In this document: one piece after another, positions 31,147 through 33,481 of the stretch | Position numbering within the stretch: position 1 is the first letter of the stretch | Layout of the letters: every line of letters begins with the position of its first letter | From: JBOGVA01 sp050692195 | GTDB taxonomy: Bacteria > Actinomycetota > UBA4738 | Length of the DNA stretch: 33,481 nt | Direction of reading: 5' to 3' | Assembly: GCA_050692195.1 (NCBI GenBank) | Contig: JBOGVA010000022.1 | Coordinates: forward strand, 1-33,481 | Translations under genes and position numbers: made by a program | The notes under the pieces: model-generated | What the model was told of the DNA's origin: nothing | Seen by the model: the letters and a program-made list of their open reading frames with translations, nothing else | Databases searched by the model: none

Positions 31147-33481
31147 GTGCGGCGCGATCTTCCTTCCGGGACCGTTACTTTCCTGTTCACCGATATCGAG
31201 GGCTCGACGAGGCTCCTGCACGAGCTGGGTGCGGAGGCCTACGCTCAGGCCCTCGCCGAGCACCGGCGGGTCTTAAGAGAGGCCTTCGCCCGCCACGGCG
31301 GCGTTGAAGTCGACACGCAGGGGGACGCCTTCTTCGTCGTCTTCCCCACCGCGCCAGGTGCGCTCGAGGCGGCCCAGGCGGCGCAGGAGGCGCTGGCCCA
31401 GGGCCAGATCCGTGTGCGCATGGGTCTGCACACCGGGACGCCTCACCTGACAGAGGAGGGCTACGTCGGGCAGGACGTGCACATTGGAGCGCGCATCGCC
31501 GCGGCCGGACACGGAGGGCAGGTGCTGCTTTCCAAGGAGACGCGCGAGCTCGCCCACGCTCCCGTGACCGATCTCGGAGAGCACCGACTGAAGGACTTCG
31601 AAGGACAGGTCTGGATCTTCCAGCTTGGGCGGGAGCGCTTCCCTCCTCTCAAGACGATCTCCAATACGAACTTGCCTCGCCCGGCGAGCTCGTTCGTGGG
31701 CAGAGAGAAGGAGGTCGAAGAGGTCGCCTCGCTGCTGAACGATGGCGCTCGTCTGCTCACCCTCACCGGGCCCGGAGGGTCGGGCAAGACCCGGCTGGCC
31801 ATCGAGGCCGCGGCGGAGCTCGTGCCGGAGTTCAAGGCCGGGGTGTTCTGGGTCGGCCTCGCTCCGCTGAGGGACCCGGCGGTCGTCACCGACACCATCG
31901 CCCAGACGCTCGGGGCCAAGGATGGCCTGGCCGAACACATCGGGGAGCGCGAGCTCCTGCTCCTGCTGGACAACCTGGAGCAGGTCATCCAGGCGGCATC
32001 CGAGGTCGCCTCGCTCGTCGAGGCCTGCCCCAACCTCAAGCTCCTCGTTACGAGCAGGGAGCTCCTTCGGGTCAGAGGAGAGGTCGAGTACCCGGTGCTC
32101 CCCCTCGCCGAGCCCGAGGCGGTCGACCTCTTCTGCGCCCGTGCGGGAGCCGAGCCAGATGGGACCGTCCAAGAGCTCTGCCGGGCGCTCGACAACCTCC
32201 CCCTCGCGCTTGAGCTCGCCGCCGCCAGGGCGAGCGTGCTCTCGCCCAGGCAGATCCTCGAGCGCCTCTCGCAGCGCCTCGACCTCCTCAAGGGAGGCCG
32301 CGACGCCGACCCCCGTCAGCAGACGCTGCGCGCGACGATCGAATGGAGCTACGAGCTGCTCTCGCCCGAGGAGCAGCGCCTCTTCGCCCGCTTCTCCGTA
32401 TTCGCCGGCGGGTGCACGCTCGAGGCTGCCGAGGAAGTCGCAGAGGCCGACCTGGACACGCTTCAGTCGCTCGTCGACAAGAGCCTCCTCCGGTACACCG
32501 ACGAGCGGTTCTGGATGCTTGAGACCATCCGCGAGTACGCGGCCGAGCGGCTCGAAGTCTCGCGTGAGGCCGAGGAGCTGCGGCGGCGCCACGCGGAGCG
32601 ATTCCTGGCCCTCGCGGAGGAGGCCGAGCCGAACCTGCGTGGGAGCCCCGGGAAGTGGCTCGACCGGCTGGAGCGCGAGCACGACAACCTCCGAGCCGCT
32701 CTGGACAGGCTCCAGGCCTCAGGCGAAAGCGAGCTGCTCTTGCGATTGGCAGGAGCCCTTTCGCGGTTCTGGTACATGAGGGGCCACCTGGCTGAAGGCC
32801 GACGCCGTCTTGGAAGCGCGCTTCGCACCGACCGGCATCCGACGGCCGCGCGTGCCAAGGCTCTCGTCGGCGCGGCCGTCATCGCGGTCGAGGGTGCAGA
32901 TGCTGCGACGGCGAGGGATCGGGCCGAGGAGGCGCTGGCGCTCCATCGCAAGCTCGGGGATGCGTGGGGCACTGCCTACTCGGGATTCATGCTCGGTCAG
33001 GCCGCTCTCGCGGGAAGCGATATGCAAGGGGCGCGGCAGCTCTTCGAGGAGAGCGTCCGGCGATTCAGCGAGCTTGGCGACGAGCACTCCATCCTGCTGT
33101 CGACACTCAACCTTGCGAGGGCGTACGACGGCCTCGGCGACAACGAACGCGCCCGATCACTGCATGAGGAGAACCTCCGTCGAGCACGCGCGCTGCACAA
33201 CGAACGCATCGAGGCGATGACGTTGGGTCCGCTGGGCATGTACGCGTTTGAAGAGGGCCGGATCGAGGACGCCCTGTCGATGCTGAAGGAGAGCCTTCGC
33301 ATGCTTCGCGACCTCGGCGAGATTCGGCTGATCCCGTGGAACCTCTGCCGGTTCGCCGCCGCCGTCGCGTCCGAAAGAGCGGAGACAGCCGCCTGGCTCC
33401 TCGCCAGCTCGGAGTCTCTGTTCACGGAGATCGGTGCCAGGCCCTCGTGGGCCGCGGCGATGATGGAAGAGACGCTCACCA
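31147..33481 (+). CDS. Class III nucleotide cyclase / NB-ARC-type ATPase / TPR regulator, 3' end outside the window
   Basis: About 778 residues are visible and the frame is still open at the right edge. Residues 8-165 are a class III cyclase domain with the two metal Asp residues, Asp16 (FTDIEGSTRL) and Asp60 (TQGDAFFVVF). The position of the transition-state Asn reads VHIGARI (111-117), with His112 in place of Asn but Arg116 kept; this variant looks common in the subfamily, and its activity is uncertain. An NB-ARC-like ATPase follows, with Walker A GPGGSGKT (208-215) and LLLLDNLEQ (271-279), then winged-helix and TPR-like repeats. GTG at 31147 precedes the conserved LPSGTVTFLFTD. TACCTT at 31124-31129 may be its -10. 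No zinc ribbon is present, unlike the protein at 12005-15352. Confidence 0.88.
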   Translation, partial: MRRDLPSGTVTFLFTDIEGSTRLLHELGAEAYAQALAEHRRVLREAFARHGGVEVDTQGDAFFVVFPTAPGALEAAQAAQEALAQGQIRVRMGLHTGTPHLTEEGYVGQDVHIGARIAAAGHGGQVLLSKETRELAHAPVTDLGEHRLKDFEGQVWIFQLGRERFPPLKTISNTNLPRPASSFVGREKEVEEVASLLNDGARLLTLTGPGGSGKTRLAIEAAAELVPEFKAGVFWVGLAPLRDPAVVTDTIAQTLGAKDGLAEHIGERELLLLLDNLEQVIQAASEVASLVEACPNLKLLVTSRELLRVRGEVEYPVLPLAEPEAVDLFCARAGAEPDGTVQELCRALDNLPLALELAAARASVLSPRQILERLSQRLDLLKGGRDADPRQQTLRATIEWSYELLSPEEQRLFARFSVFAGGCTLEAAEEVAEADLDTLQSLVDKSLLRYTDERFWMLETIREYAAERLEVSREAEELRRRHAERFLALAEEAEPNLRGSPGKWLDRLEREHDNLRAALDRLQASGESELLLRLAGALSRFWYMRGHLAEGRRRLGSALRTDRHPTAARAKALVGAAVIAVEGADAATARDRAEEALALHRKLGDAWGTAYSGFMLGQAALAGSDMQGARQLFEESVRRFSELGDEHSILLSTLNLARAYDGLGDNERARSLHEENLRRARALHNERIEAMTLGPLGMYAFEEGRIEDALSMLKESLRMLRDLGEIRLIPWNLCRFAAAVASERAETAAWLLASSESLFTEIGARPSWAAAMMEETLT

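Noticed and set aside
31273..32682. Minus-strand open frame of 469 codons opposite the last cyclase gene
   Set aside because: The plus strand shows intact cyclase and Walker motifs, and its frame runs open to the window edge. The minus frame has no known motifs.
1..33481. CRISPR array, tRNA or rRNA gene, insertion sequence, phage attachment site or integrase
   Set aside because: No regularly spaced repeats, cloverleaf-like sequence, transposase motif or integrase motif was noticed. A covariance-model search would be needed to exclude small RNAs.

Overview
This is a high-GC window that reads like a chromosomal segment of an actinobacterium, probably an uncultured or deep-branching lineage. 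The support is a 13E12-type DUF222-HNH endonuclease, a DUF2630 protein, a DUF4260-like gene, an exact mycobacterial/Gram-positive type LexA box, frequent GTG/TTG starts with 1-4 nt gene overlaps, and several genes with a TANNNT -10 element only 6-7 nt before the start codon (leaderless architecture). No tRNA, rRNA, CRISPR array, insertion sequence or prophage was recognised.

Layout. 1-6.2 kb: an HtrA-like membrane-anchored serine protease with a small secreted/anchored protein (minus strand), divergent from a sulfite-oxidase-family molybdenum enzyme; a small membrane protein divergent from a MerR-type regulator across a palindromic operator-like region; a secreted subtilisin-like protease whose oxyanion-hole Asn is replaced by Gly; DUF2630; and a 56-residue Cys-rich protein. 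A perfect 28-bp palindrome, probably a two-way terminator, closes this block. 6.2-9 kb: a CPH-type (CopB-like) metal P-type ATPase and a hemerythrin-domain protein. 9-15.4 kb: a two-gene unit of a zinc-ribbon/class III nucleotide cyclase/AAA/TPR protein followed by an MFS-like transporter fused to HEAT repeats and a cyclic-nucleotide-binding domain. 15.4-19.3 kb: a frameshifted DUF4260-like gene, a DoxX-like protein, a methyltransferase, a rhodanese with an overlapping unknown gene, and an MFS exporter.

19.3-29 kb: a plus-strand exopolysaccharide cluster. A polyprenyl-phosphate sugar-1-phosphate transferase (preceded by a 26-codon leader ORF) starts the glycan, a GT2 enzyme extends it and a Wzx-type flippase exports the lipid-linked unit. 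Two translationally coupled kinase-like proteins may activate or modify sugars. A secreted protein with two tandem DNRLRE domains and a polysaccharide deacetylase probably bind or trim the product.

29-33.5 kb: an SOS-controlled DUF222-HNH endonuclease (LexA box exactly inside a TTGACA-N17-TATACT promoter) is divergent from a Phd/YefM-PIN toxin-antitoxin pair whose own perfect inverted-repeat operator lies 26 bp from the LexA box. A second class III cyclase/NB-ARC-type ATPase/TPR regulator runs off the right edge.

Most promising for follow-up: the cyclase/CNB-HEAT-transporter pair, the compact SOS-endonuclease/toxin-antitoxin control region, the coupled kinase-like pair in the polysaccharide cluster, and the protease lacking its oxyanion Asn. 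Functions come from reading motifs by eye; no database search was run.
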